Source: Acholeplasmatales bacterium (GTDB lineage Bacteria > Bacillota_I > Bacilli_A > Acholeplasmatales > Anaeroplasmataceae). From it: DNA of 36,848 nt. The DNA is taken from NCBI GenBank assembly GCA_017454375.1, contig JAFTDB010000019.1:1-36848 (forward strand). The letters run 5' to 3'. Below are positions 28,709 to 36,646 of this stretch, in pieces. The position numbers and the translations under genes were made by a program. Position 1 is the first letter of the stretch; each line of letters starts with the position of its first letter. The notes below the pieces were generated by a model. That model searched no databases. It was not told the origin of the DNA and saw only the letters and a list, made by a program, of their open reading frames with translations.

Positions 28709-30466
28709 ATGAAAAAGAAGATTTTTCTTGTAGCATTATTTGCAGCATCTGCACTAATGATGGTTGCTTGCTCAAATAAGAGCTATAAGACATATGATAA
28801 GGAATTATCAATTGTATCACTTTTAAATTATTCAAGTGGAGAAGAAAAAGCAACAGATATCAAAGGCTTAACCGCAGATGGTAAATTGAAACTTAAGTTT
28901 ATTGAGGGTGAGGATTATATTCCTTATATTGATCCTTTTAGCTATTTTACATTTATTCCAGATGGTTTAAGAGAAAAATGTACTTATGTAGATACAGAAA
29001 ATGAAGTGGATTTTGTTTATAGCGCGAAGGATGCTAAAGCATCTGTTAGGATATTTCCTAAAGAAAAACAAGTGTTATTTGAAAATCAAATAAGTTATAT
29101 TTATGAAGATGAAGATAATACTTCAGTTAGTTTACGTACAAAATTTGAAAACAAATTTGATAAAACTAAAATGGTAGATCAAGTGATTAATTATTCTGAA
29201 TATGGATTTAATATTTTTAGAGAAGATGGGAAAACATATTTTCCACTTGCATTTTTAGAACCACTTGTAACCGCATCTCATAATACAACAGTATTTTATA
29301 ATTATGATAAATTATATGTATATAGAGAACCAGAAGCCTTGGCTAAATATAAGCTTTTAGTTGATGGAAAAGAGACTACAGTATTAGATGAAATGAAAGC
29401 TAAGGCTCAAGATGTTATGCCAGAATATTTAAGAAAATTTAATAAAAATTGTTTATATTATATGTTTGATAATTTTTATGGACTAAGAGATGTAAAGGGC
29501 ATAACTAAGATGTCTACATATTTTGAATCACAAGAATATTCTAAATCACTTCTTAGTGATAATGCTGTGGTAAGAGCAAATGCACTTGATCTTATGATCT
29601 CAGCATTAAATGATGGACATACAGATGCATTATATCCTGCTACAGCATGGGGTGAGGATGTAGATCAATCCTTACCACAATCTCTAAAAAAAGATAGAGA
29701 AGCTTTAGAAAAGGCATTAAAGGATGAAAGAAATAGAGTTTATAAGAGTCTTAACTTAGATTTAGACGATGTAAGATATTCTGCTGACGGAAAAACAGCT
29801 GTTATTACATTAGATGAGTTTGGAGTAGATAGCTTTATCTATAAAGAAGACAAAAAGCTTAAAACAGATGCTGAACTTGCTGAAAGTGATCATTTCTTTA
29901 AATTATTAACTAATCTTAGAGAAATAGATAAAAAAACAGGAGTAGCTAATGTAGTTATCGATATGTCAGTTAATGCTGGTGGCAATTCTGGTACTATGGT
30001 TAAAATTTTAAACCTAATTAGCTCTACTAATAAAGCCGAAATTACATTCCGTGATTCTGCAACTAATGTAATTAATACATTTGGATCATCTATTGATTCA
30101 AACAATGATGGAAAATATGATGATAATGATGTATATGGTAAAAAATATAAGTTCTTTATTCTAACAAGCCCAGTGGCATTCTCATGTGGTACTGCAATGC
30201 CATTTTATGTATCACACCAAAATCTTGGATATATAGTAGGACATCATCAGGGTGGTGGAGAATGTGCATTAAATCAATTTGTATTACCAAATGGTCAAAT
30301 TATGGCAATATCATCAACACTTCATGTTTCTACAATAGAAGAAGGAGAGTTAATTGGTGATGAAGCAGGGGTTGAAGCTGAGGTTTCATATAGCTATTTT
30401 GACTTCTATGATATAGAAAAATTAAATACAAAAATAAAAAGTTTTAGAGAGTTTATGAAGATCTAA
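28709..30466 (+). CDS. S41-family peptidase lipoprotein
   Basis: The 585-aa protein has a signal peptide with lipobox M-V-A-C (Cys21). An N-terminal ~200-residue beta-rich region includes a Y-F-P-L-A-F-L-E-P-L motif like those in copper-amine-oxidase-N-type surface domains. The S41 core contains L-N-D-G-H-T-D (~300-306), D-M-S-V-N-A-G-G and the nucleophile segment V-A-F-S-C-G (Ser492). An insert at ~463-474 reads D-S-N-N-D-G-K-Y-D-D-N-D, an EF-hand-like calcium loop. No PDZ domain is recognisable, unlike CtpA/Tsp. It probably acts outside the membrane on peptides or cell-surface proteins; the substrate is unknown. It has its own promoter and terminator. GGAGG precedes the ATG. Confidence 0.87.
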   Translation: MKKKIFLVALFAASALMMVACSNKSYKTYDKELSIVSLLNYSSGEEKATDIKGLTADGKLKLKFIEGEDYIPYIDPFSYFTFIPDGLREKCTYVDTENEVDFVYSAKDAKASVRIFPKEKQVLFENQISYIYEDEDNTSVSLRTKFENKFDKTKMVDQVINYSEYGFNIFREDGKTYFPLAFLEPLVTASHNTTVFYNYDKLYVYREPEALAKYKLLVDGKETTVLDEMKAKAQDVMPEYLRKFNKNCLYYMFDNFYGLRDVKGITKMSTYFESQEYSKSLLSDNAVVRANALDLMISALNDGHTDALYPATAWGEDVDQSLPQSLKKDREALEKALKDERNRVYKSLNLDLDDVRYSADGKTAVITLDEFGVDSFIYKEDKKLKTDAELAESDHFFKLLTNLREIDKKTGVANVVIDMSVNAGGNSGTMVKILNLISSTNKAEITFRDSATNVINTFGSSIDSNNDGKYDDNDVYGKKYKFFILTSPVAFSCGTAMPFYVSHQNLGYIVGHHQGGGECALNQFVLPNGQIMAISSTLHVSTIEEGELIGDEAGVEAEVSYSYFDFYDIEKLNTKIKSFREFMKI

Positions 30467-30508
30467 AATTATAAAAATTAATTAATATTTTAAAACTAAA
30501 TAGAAGAA

Positions 30509-30532
30509 AAAGGGCTCAGCTGAGCCCTTATT
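30509..30532. terminator. Bidirectional terminator between S41 and deaminase genes
   Basis: AAGGGCTCAG/CTGAGCCCTT is a perfect palindrome (30510-30529), with A-run before and T-rich sequence after. It serves both convergent genes. Confidence 0.87.
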
Positions 30533-30534
30533 TC

Positions 30535-30987
30535 TTAGTAATTCTTTCTGTCGTCGATTTGAAGATATTGGTTATATAATCTTAAGCATGCTTTTCTATC
30601 AACTTCAACTAGCATTTCATCCTTATGCTCTTCAAATTCATAGAATACTTTATCTCTAAAACCAATCTTTTCTGTGTCATCAACGTTGCAGCCATAATAT
30701 ACTTTTGTCATGTTTGACCAAAGAATTGCACCCATGCACATTGGACATGGATAGCCTGTGGTATAAATTTCACAGCCTGATAAATCAAAGGTACCAAGCT
30801 TCTTACAAGCATTCTTGATCGCCATCATTTCCCCATGACAAGTAGGATTTTGTTGCTTGATTACTTCATTATGACCTTTACCAATTACTTCGCCATTCTT
30901 TACTATTACGGCACCAAATGGTCCACCATGACCATGTTTAATACCTTTTCTAGCTTCAGCAATGGCAATTTTCATAAATTGATCCAT
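30535..30987 (-). CDS. Nucleoside/base deaminase, guanine deaminase (GuaD)-like
   Basis: The 150-aa cytidine-deaminase-fold protein has G-G-P-F-G-A-V-I-V-K near the N-terminus. Zinc site residues are in C-H-G-E (the general motif is H-A-E; here Ala is Gly) and P-C-P-M-C. A G-F-R-D-K-V-F-Y-E-F segment and aromatic C-terminal tail resemble Bacillus GuaD rather than TadA. It would convert guanine to xanthine, though other purine or nucleoside substrates cannot be excluded. GGAGGA lies 7 bases before the ATG. It is divergent from the HAD/GMK-like fusion, with an extended -10 (TGATATAAT, minus 31019-31011), suggesting a purine salvage pair. Confidence 0.82.
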   Translation of the reverse strand: MDQFMKIAIAEARKGIKHGHGGPFGAVIVKNGEVIGKGHNEVIKQQNPTCHGEMMAIKNACKKLGTFDLSGCEIYTTGYPCPMCMGAILWSNMTKVYYGCNVDDTEKIGFRDKVFYEFEEHKDEMLVEVDRKACLRLYNQYLQIDDRKNY

Positions 30988-31010
30988 AAGTGATTTTCCT
31001 CCGCTAGAGC

Positions 31011-31070
31011 ATTATATCATAAATAATCTAGATTTGATACTATTATTTATTACTTTATTTATGTTATAAT
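31011..31070. promoter_or_regulatory. Divergent extended -10 promoters for the deaminase and HAD/GMK-like fusion
   Basis: TGATATAAT on the minus strand (31019-31011) serves the deaminase. TGTTATAAT on the plus strand (31062-31070) serves the fusion gene. Neither has a strong -35. Confidence 0.6.
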
Positions 31071-31095
31071 ATGGTGCAAGGATGTGAATAATATT

Positions 31096-32199
31096 ATGGG
31101 AAAAAGATTTAGAATGTCAACTGCCCTAGATGTAGATGATTTATTACTAGAATGTATTCCATACGCAATAAAATTAGCTAACGAAAAGTACAAATTTAAT
31201 CCACCTATCACTATTCATGAGGTTGATAGATGGGGTAAGCTTGATTCTAGAGCGGATGTTATCTTTGAATTCTTCAAGGATCCTAACTTCTTTAAGAATC
31301 AACCAGTAATAGAAGGAGCTAAGGAATTCGTTAGAAAACTTTCTGAATTGACTGATGTTTATATCGCAACATCAATTTATCCAGAATTTATGGGAATAAG
31401 AGCTGAAAAGATTATCAAAGAATTCCCAGAAATTCCTCAAAGCCATATTTATATGGGTTCTTCAAAGGAGCTTTTGAATGTAGATATCTTATTTGATGAT
31501 GGTATGCATAATGTATTTAAATCTAATGCTGCCTACCCTATTTTGATGCGTAGACCATGGAACCAAAACGCTACAGGTATGCTAGCTGTAAATAATTATG
31601 ATGAATTCTTAAAGCTTTTGGAAGTAATTACAAAAAGCTATTCATTCAAGGAGGGTTCATTTAAATCTCCTGGCATAATTATTTTAGTTGGTCCTTCAGG
31701 AGCTAGTAAAACTGAGCTAGCTAATGAGCTTTTAAAGACTATTCCTAATCTTGAAAAGCTAAAAAGCTACACAACTAAGGTACCTGGAGAGAAGACAGAT
31801 GATTGGTATAAATATATATCAAAAGCTGAATTCAATAAGATGTTAGATAATAAAGAATTATTTGAATCTACTATGTATGCAGGCTATGGATATGGTTCTA
31901 AAAAGAGTGATGTTGAGGATATCCTAAATAGTGGTAAGAGTGTACTAGCTGTAATGGATATATGTGGTGCCATGTCTATTAAGACTAATTTTGATAATGT
32001 AGTTACAATCTACATTAACAAGGATAAAAAAGAATTAATTGGTGATATATTAGAAAAGAAGATAGATAACCAAGAAAAGGTTAATCGTATAGTATCACTA
32101 GATGCCGAAAAGAGAAACTCAGAAATCTGTGATTTTGAAGTAAATTATGATGATGTTGAAAAGATGGCATTAAACATTAAAGAATTATTGAAGATATAA
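31096..32199 (+). CDS. Fusion of a 5'(3')-deoxyribonucleotidase-type HAD domain and a guanylate-kinase-like domain
   Basis: The 367-aa protein has two domains. Residues ~7-165 look like NT5C-type HAD nucleotidases: A-L-D-V-D-D (Asp12/Asp14), I-A-T-S (~90-93) and I-L-F-D-D-G-M-H-N (Asp134/Asp135). Residues ~193-367 look like guanylate kinase: P-loop G-P-S-G-A-S-K-T (199-206), S-Y-T-T-K-V-P-G-E, Y-G-Y-G-S and V-M-D-I-C-G-A. Two differences from Gmk stand out: Gly to Ser before the P-loop Lys, and T-T-K-V-P-G-E instead of T-T-R-x-x-R-x-G-E, so two GMP-phosphate Arg residues are missing. HAD would remove, and the second domain add, a phosphate; the true substrate is unknown. ATG 31096 is chosen over GTG 31084, which overlaps the AAGGATGTG ribosome site. 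Confidence 0.85.
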   Translation: MGKRFRMSTALDVDDLLLECIPYAIKLANEKYKFNPPITIHEVDRWGKLDSRADVIFEFFKDPNFFKNQPVIEGAKEFVRKLSELTDVYIATSIYPEFMGIRAEKIIKEFPEIPQSHIYMGSSKELLNVDILFDDGMHNVFKSNAAYPILMRRPWNQNATGMLAVNNYDEFLKLLEVITKSYSFKEGSFKSPGIIILVGPSGASKTELANELLKTIPNLEKLKSYTTKVPGEKTDDWYKYISKAEFNKMLDNKELFESTMYAGYGYGSKKSDVEDILNSGKSVLAVMDICGAMSIKTNFDNVVTIYINKDKKELIGDILEKKIDNQEKVNRIVSLDAEKRNSEICDFEVNYDDVEKMALNIKELLKI

Positions 32200-32201
32200 A
32201 A

Positions 32202-32228
32202 ATAAGGGCCTTGCTTAGGCCCTTATAT
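32202..32228. terminator. Bidirectional terminator between the fusion gene and mscL
   Basis: ATAAGGGCC (32202-32210) and GGCCCTTAT (32218-32226) flank a 7-base loop, with A- and T-rich tails on either side. Confidence 0.87.
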
Positions 32229-32229
32229 T

Positions 32230-32787
32230 TTATTCTTCTTTATTTTTCTTAAGCTCGTCTCTAATTTCTTGTAATAATTCCACTACAGGATCAACTGGAG
32301 CTGGTTCAGGTTCAGCAGCTTCCTCAGCTTCTTCAGCAGTAACTTCCTCACCAGCAGCTTTTTTAGCGGCGATTTTAGCTTTTGCTTTTTCTCTTAATTC
32401 AGCATTTTTCTTTGATACATACATTACAACCTTTAAAATGATAAATAATGTTAATGCAACAAAGATGAAATTGATAATTGCTTCAATGAATGCTGACCAG
32501 TCAATGTAGTTTAATACAGCATATGTATTACCATCTGGTCCAGCAACTGTAGCAGAACCTGCAGCAATTTCAGCAGCAGTAGCTAATCTTGAGTTTGGTA
32601 GCATTGTATATAGCTTTTCACCACCTACAATGTGTGATAAAGCCCAGTTTACAATTGGCATTAAAATCTTGTTAGTTAACGCAGTGACAATGGCACTGAA
32701 TGCTCCACCGATGATAACACCGACAGCCATATCAATTATGTTGCCTCTAGAGATAAATGCTTTAAATTCAGCAAAAAATTTTTTCAT
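32230..32787 (-). CDS. mscL: Large-conductance mechanosensitive channel
   Basis: The N-terminus [22 protein letters not shown] is diagnostic of MscL (amphipathic N-helix plus TM1). A second TM helix lies at ~112-132 and the terminal L-L-Q-E-I-R-D-E-L helix is typical of the cytoplasmic bundle. At 185 aa it is longer than the usual ~130-150 aa, owing to a longer Ala-rich outer loop (~60-100) and an Ala/Glu/Pro-rich linker (~140-170). It releases solutes on hypo-osmotic shock. GGAGG lies before the ATG. It has a terminator shared with the upstream convergent gene. Confidence 0.95.
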   Translation of the reverse strand: MKKFFAEFKAFISRGNIIDMAVGVIIGGAFSAIVTALTNKILMPIVNWALSHIVGGEKLYTMLPNSRLATAAEIAAGSATVAGPDGNTYAVLNYIDWSAFIEAIINFIFVALTLFIILKVVMYVSKKNAELREKAKAKIAAKKAAGEEVTAEEAEEAAEPEPAPVDPVVELLQEIRDELKKNKEE

Positions 32788-32876
32788 AGAATTTGATTTC
32801 CCTCCTTTATATAAATTATAAAATTACTAATGTTATTATTCAATATATTTTTACTTCAAATATATTGATATATTCC

Positions 32877-32926
32877 ATATTATGCAACTACGGATAGTTG
32901 CAAAATATATATAAATAATATATAAT
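32877..32926 (+). promoter_or_regulatory. Promoter and 32-bp palindromic operator of the HicB-like gene
   Basis: TTGCAA (32898-32903) and TATAAT (32921-32926) are exactly 17 bases apart. The -35 is inside an inverted repeat: ATATT-A-TGCAACTA, spacer CGGA, TAGTTGCA-A-AATAT (32877-32908). Thirteen of 14 arm positions pair. A repressor bound here would block the -35, as expected of an autoregulating ribbon-helix-helix antitoxin. Confidence 0.75.
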
Positions 32927-32946
32927 AATATTAAGTAGGTGAGATT

Positions 32947-33294
32947 ATGATAGATGTTATTCATTATAAGGATTATGTTGGAAGCATTGAATATTCAGAA
33001 GAAGATAACATTCTTTTTGGAAAAGTATTAGGAATTAGAACACTAATATTATACGAAGGTAAAAATGTTGATGAATTAAGAAAAGATTTTGAAGAATCTA
33101 TTGATGTTTATCTTAATGATTGTCTAAAAGAGAATGTTGAGCCTGAAAAATCTTTTAAAGGATCATTTAATATTAGAATCAGTCCTAAGCTTCATATGGA
33201 ATTAGCTACATATGCTTTAAAAAATAATACCTCACTAAATAAGGTTGTTGAAGAAGCATTACAAGCTTATTCAAAAAGATTAATCCATTCGTAA
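32947..33294 (+). CDS. HicB-family antitoxin-like protein, orphan
   Basis: The 115-aa protein has a HicB-like partial RNase-H-fold N-terminal domain (Y-K-D-Y-V-G-S-I-E-Y-S, with F-G-K-V-L-G-I-R). It ends with a C-terminal ribbon-helix-helix (F-N-I-R-I-S-P-K-L-H-M-E-L-A and S-L-N-K-V-V-E-E-A). The C-terminal RHH would bind the upstream palindrome. HicA toxins are usually ~60 aa next to hicB. No such frame is present on either side, where mscL and tatD are. It may be a solitary regulator or remnant of a TA pair. AGGTGA precedes the ATG. Confidence 0.82.
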   Translation: MIDVIHYKDYVGSIEYSEEDNILFGKVLGIRTLILYEGKNVDELRKDFEESIDVYLNDCLKENVEPEKSFKGSFNIRISPKLHMELATYALKNNTSLNKVVEEALQAYSKRLIHS

Positions 33295-33299
33295 TTATT

Positions 33300-33332
33300 T
33301 ACTCTCTCATTTCTATATGGGAGAGTATTTTT
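33300..33332 (+). terminator. Terminator after the HicB-like gene
   Basis: TACTCTCTCAT (33300-33310) pairs with ATGGGAGAGTA (33317-33327), with one G-U pair, and is followed by TTTTT. Confidence 0.85.
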
Positions 33333-33403
33333 AATCCTTAGCTTATTGATTATGAATATTTAATATTATATAATATTAAAATGATTTTTAGGAGATAATA
33401 ATT

Positions 33404-34162
33404 ATGATAGATAGCCATTCTCATCTATTTGAAGAAGAATTCAAAGATGATCTTGAAGAATGTCTTCAAAGATGTAAGGAAAACAATGTTAATAAAATAA
33501 TATTAGTTGGCTTTTCTAAAGAAACTAATTTGAAAGCCCAAGAATATTCTAAAAAATATAATATCTTTTATCCTACCGCTGGAGTTCATCCAGATGAGGC
33601 TGATGATAATTATTTAGAGAAATTTAATGATTTAGTTAAATTTGTTGATGAGCATAAGGTATATGCTATAGGCGAATGTGGAATAGATTATCATTACACT
33701 AAGGAGAATATGGAAATCCAAAAGAAGCTCTTACATCTACAATGTAAGCTAGCTATAGAGCGTGATTTGCCAATCATTATCCATATGCGTGATGCTACTA
33801 AGGATACATATGATATATTAAAGGAATATCAGGGAAAGTTAAGAGGTGTAATGCACTGCTATAGTGGTTCTTTAGAAATGGCATATGAATTTATGAAGCT
33901 AGGCTTCTATATTTCTCTTGGTGGCCCTGTAACATTTAAAAATGCTAAGGAACCTAAGGATGTAGCAATGAATATTCCACTTGATAGACTACTAATAGAA
34001 ACTGATTGTCCATTTTTATCACCTGAACCATTTAGAGGAAAAAGAAATGAATCAGCAAATGTATTTTATGTATGCAAAAAGATTGCAGAGCTACGTGGTA
34101 TAACATTTGAAGAAGTAGAAAGACAAACAGAAGAAAACACTAAAAATTTATTTAGAATTTAG
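33404..34162 (+). CDS. tatD: TatD-family metal-dependent deoxyribonuclease
   Basis: The 252-aa TIM-barrel amidohydrolase has metal ligands D-S-H-S-H near the N-terminus, G-E-C-G-I-D-Y (Glu), I-I-H-M-R-D-A, M-H-C-Y-S-G and I-E-T-D-C-P-F-L-S-P (Asp). This is the TatD/YcfH pattern; members are 3'-5' DNases and may also process D-aminoacyl substrates. AGGAG precedes the ATG by about 10 bases. The CDF transporter start lies 11 bases after the stop, so the two are likely co-transcribed. Confidence 0.93.
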   Translation: MIDSHSHLFEEEFKDDLEECLQRCKENNVNKIILVGFSKETNLKAQEYSKKYNIFYPTAGVHPDEADDNYLEKFNDLVKFVDEHKVYAIGECGIDYHYTKENMEIQKKLLHLQCKLAIERDLPIIIHMRDATKDTYDILKEYQGKLRGVMHCYSGSLEMAYEFMKLGFYISLGGPVTFKNAKEPKDVAMNIPLDRLLIETDCPFLSPEPFRGKRNESANVFYVCKKIAELRGITFEEVERQTEENTKNLFRI

Positions 34163-34173
34163 AGGTGATCTAT

Positions 34174-35358
34174 ATGGTCAACTTTTTAAGAAAAAAATTT
34201 ATTAAAAATTATGAAAATTTAGATGATGAAATAGTAAGAGTTAACCATGGTATCTTATCTGCTATAGTAGGTATCATATCTAATTTATTAATTTCTTTAA
34301 TGAAATTAGTAATTGGTATAGTTACATTTAGTGTAGCTATTATAGGTGATGCTATTAACAATTTATCTGATATGATATCTAGTATTGTATCTTTGGTTGG
34401 ATTTCATATGTCTAAAAAGCCTGCCGATCAGGAGCACCCATTCGGCCATGAAAGAATTGAATATATTGCGGGATTAATTGTCTCAATGATTATTTCATTT
34501 ACGGCTGGTATATTAATATATGAATCTATATTAAAAATAATTAATTATAAGGTAGAGGTATTTGATATTAAGGTATCTATTATTACTATATCAATACTTT
34601 CTGTATCTATAATTATTAAATTATTACAATCAAGATTTTATAATAAAATGGGTAAAATAATTAATTCAAAGACATTAATTGATAACTCATTTGATTCACT
34701 TTTTGATGTCTTATCAACTACTGTAATTTTAGTTGGATTTGTAGTGATGTTTATATTATCACTAAATAACATTAGCTTACCATTCTCACTTGATGGTGTA
34801 CTAGGTATCGCAGTTGGCTTATTCATCTTATTCTCATCATTTATGTTAATAAAGGATGAGGTTAGTATTCTAATTGGTGAGAAGAATGATCATGAGATAA
34901 GAGAAAAAATATTAGCTGAAATAGCTAAATCTAGTGATATTATCGCATCTCATGACCTACTTTGTCATATGTATGGTCCAACTAAGTGCTTCGCAACCAT
35001 CCATGTTGAGGTATCTAATAAACTATCATTAGATTACATACATAATATAATAGATGAAATAGAAGATAATGTAGAGAAAAAATATGGTATTAATTTAACT
35101 ATCCATGTTGACCCTAAGAATTTAGATGATGTAGAAGAATTAACACTTCAAAATATTATTGAAGGATTCTTATTTAATATACATAAGGATATAACAATTC
35201 ATGACTTTAGAACTAAGGGTAAGGTAATAAGCTTTGACCTAGTAGAGCCTTTTGATTTAAAGCTTGATAAGGAAGAATTTGAGCATAATTTAAAGGAATA
35301 TTTAGGTTCTACATCAGATTATGAATTAGAGATTAAGTATGAACATGCTTATATCTAA
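34174..35358 (+). CDS. Cation diffusion facilitator (CDF) family transporter
   Basis: The 394-aa protein has about six transmembrane helices. The TM2 metal site motif is G-D-A-I-N-N-L-S-D, followed by H-P-F-G-H-E-R-I-E-Y, both typical of CDF proteins (divalent cations such as Zn, Mn or Fe exchanged for protons). A cytoplasmic domain (~245-394) includes the usual ~70-aa dimerisation fold plus an extra segment. ATG 34174 is chosen: GTG at 34165 is inside the AGAGGTGATC ribosome site. The metal cannot be assigned from sequence alone. Confidence 0.93.
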   Translation: MVNFLRKKFIKNYENLDDEIVRVNHGILSAIVGIISNLLISLMKLVIGIVTFSVAIIGDAINNLSDMISSIVSLVGFHMSKKPADQEHPFGHERIEYIAGLIVSMIISFTAGILIYESILKIINYKVEVFDIKVSIITISILSVSIIIKLLQSRFYNKMGKIINSKTLIDNSFDSLFDVLSTTVILVGFVVMFILSLNNISLPFSLDGVLGIAVGLFILFSSFMLIKDEVSILIGEKNDHEIREKILAEIAKSSDIIASHDLLCHMYGPTKCFATIHVEVSNKLSLDYIHNIIDEIEDNVEKKYGINLTIHVDPKNLDDVEELTLQNIIEGFLFNIHKDITIHDFRTKGKVISFDLVEPFDLKLDKEEFEHNLKEYLGSTSDYELEIKYEHAYI

Positions 35359-35391
35359 TTTATGAATAAATTAAGAATTGTAAAATAATTC

Positions 35392-35420
35392 TTGCAACCA
35401 TTTAGTAAGTGTGATATACT
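35392..35420 (+). promoter_or_regulatory. rpsF-ssb-rpsR promoter
   Basis: TTGCAA (35392-35397) and TATACT (35415-35420) are exactly 17 bases apart, with the -10 extended by TGA. Confidence 0.8.
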
Positions 35421-35426
35421 TTACAA

Positions 35427-35468
35427 GCATTTTGGTGAAAAATGCCCTTGCTTAATTTACAATTAAGC
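35427..35468 (+). ncRNA. Structured 5' leader of rpsF, candidate S6:S18 autoregulatory element
   Basis: Two stem-loops lie between promoter and RBS: GCATTTT-GGTGA-AAAATGC (35427-35445) and GCTTAATT-TAC-AATTAAGC (35450-35468). S6:S18-binding leaders are known for rpsF operons in many bacteria, but I do not see the conserved CCG bulge clearly. Homology is therefore uncertain. Confidence 0.4.
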
Positions 35469-35494
35469 CAATAGACCACAAGGAGGTATAAAAA

Positions 35495-35782
35495 ATGAAA
35501 AAATATGAAGTTATGTACATTCTACGTCCAACTTTAGAGGCAGAAGCTATTAAGGCTGTTGTTGAAAACACTTCTAATATCTTCACTTCTAACGGTTCAA
35601 AAGTATTGGAATGCAAAGAATGGGGCTTTAGAGAATTAGCTTACGAAATCGAACATCATAAGAAAGGTTATTATGTTTGGATGTTAGTAGAAGCTACTGT
35701 TGAAGCTTTAAATGAATTCAATCGTATCGCTGGTTATTCAGAAGATATTATTCGTTCAATCGTTGTAAAAGATGGTGAATAA
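35495..35782 (+). CDS. rpsF: 30S ribosomal protein S6
   Basis: At 95 aa it starts M-K-K-Y-E-V-M-Y-I-L-R-P and contains the W-G-F-R-E-L-A-Y-E-I core and K-K-G-Y-Y family motif. S6 binds the 30S platform together with S18, encoded two genes later. RBS AGGAGG lies 8 bases before the ATG. The next gene, ssb, begins 2 bases after the stop, so translation is likely coupled. Confidence 0.97.
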   Translation: MKKYEVMYILRPTLEAEAIKAVVENTSNIFTSNGSKVLECKEWGFRELAYEIEHHKKGYYVWMLVEATVEALNEFNRIAGYSEDIIRSIVVKDGE

Positions 35783-35784
35783 TT

Positions 35785-36288
35785 ATGAATAAAGTAATCT
35801 TAATCGGAAGAATAACTAAAGATCCAGAGGTTAGATACTCTCAAAACGGTACATCAAGCTATTTGATGTTCACTCTAGCTATTGATAGAGGTTCTAGAGA
35901 TGCATCTGGCAACAAACAAGCTGATTTTATTAATTGTACTGCATTTAATCAACCAGCTGATTTCATTTCTCGCTTTGTCAGAAAAGGTTATTTACTAAGT
36001 GTTGTAGGTAGACTTCAAAACAGATCTTATCAGGGTCAAGATGGCCAAATGAGATATGTTACTGAAGTTGTTGTTGAAAGTGTTGAAAATCTAACTCCAA
36101 GAGATAGTTCTCAACCACAACAAGCTATGCAACCTCAACAACCACAACAAAGCTACCAAGGATATCAAAATCCATCATATGGTGGATATCAAAATCCTGC
36201 GCCAAATTATTCTCAACCTGAGCCAAAAGAAGAGGAAGCTCCAAAAACTTTTGACATCGATTTAGATGATGGCGAATTACCATTTTAA
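35785..36288 (+). CDS. ssb: Single-stranded DNA-binding protein
   Basis: The 167-aa protein has an OB-fold domain (~1-105; N-K-V-I-L-I-G-R-I-T-K-D-P-E-V-R-Y start, F-I-N-C-T-A-F, V-V-G-R-L-Q-N-R-S-Y). A Gln/Pro/Tyr-rich disordered tail (~115-150) follows, ending in D-D-G-E-L-P-F, which recruits repair and replication partners. Its place between rpsF and rpsR is conserved in Firmicutes. Confidence 0.97.
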   Translation: MNKVILIGRITKDPEVRYSQNGTSSYLMFTLAIDRGSRDASGNKQADFINCTAFNQPADFISRFVRKGYLLSVVGRLQNRSYQGQDGQMRYVTEVVVESVENLTPRDSSQPQQAMQPQQPQQSYQGYQNPSYGGYQNPAPNYSQPEPKEEEAPKTFDIDLDDGELPF

Positions 36289-36303
36289 TTAAGGAGGACT
36301 ATT

Positions 36304-36549
36304 ATGCAACAAAACTATCGTAAGGATCGCGATCAACGTCGTGGCCGTAAAAAAGTTTGTTATTTCACACAAAACCATATTGAGCATATAGATTTCAAAG
36401 ATGTTGATCTATTAAAGAGATTCATCACTGAAAGAGGTAAAATTCTACCTAGAAGAGTAACTGGTACATCTGCTAAATATCAAAGAAAGTTAGCAATTGC
36501 TATCAAACGTGCTCGTCATATGGCTTTATTACCATTCGTAAAAGACTAG
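36304..36549 (+). CDS. rpsR: 30S ribosomal protein S18
   Basis: The 81-aa protein has a basic N-terminus, the [11 protein letters not shown] segment, [11 protein letters not shown] and the K-R-A-R-x-M-A-L-L-P C-terminal motif of S18. It pairs with S6 on the 30S platform. Last gene of the rpsF operon, starting 15 bases after ssb behind AAGGAGG. Confidence 0.97.
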   Translation: MQQNYRKDRDQRRGRKKVCYFTQNHIEHIDFKDVDLLKRFITERGKILPRRVTGTSAKYQRKLAIAIKRARHMALLPFVKD

Positions 36550-36612
36550 TAATGTGTTTTGTGAAGTAACACGCTCACTCGCAACAAAATAACATAAAAC
36601 ATAAGTATGAAT

Positions 36613-36646
36613 GACCTTGTCAATTTTGGCAGGGTCTTTTATTTTT
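36613..36646 (+). terminator. Terminator of the rpsF-ssb-rpsR operon
   Basis: GACCTTG (36613-36619) pairs with CAGGGTC (36630-36636) with one G-U pair, and a T-rich tract follows. Confidence 0.75.
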
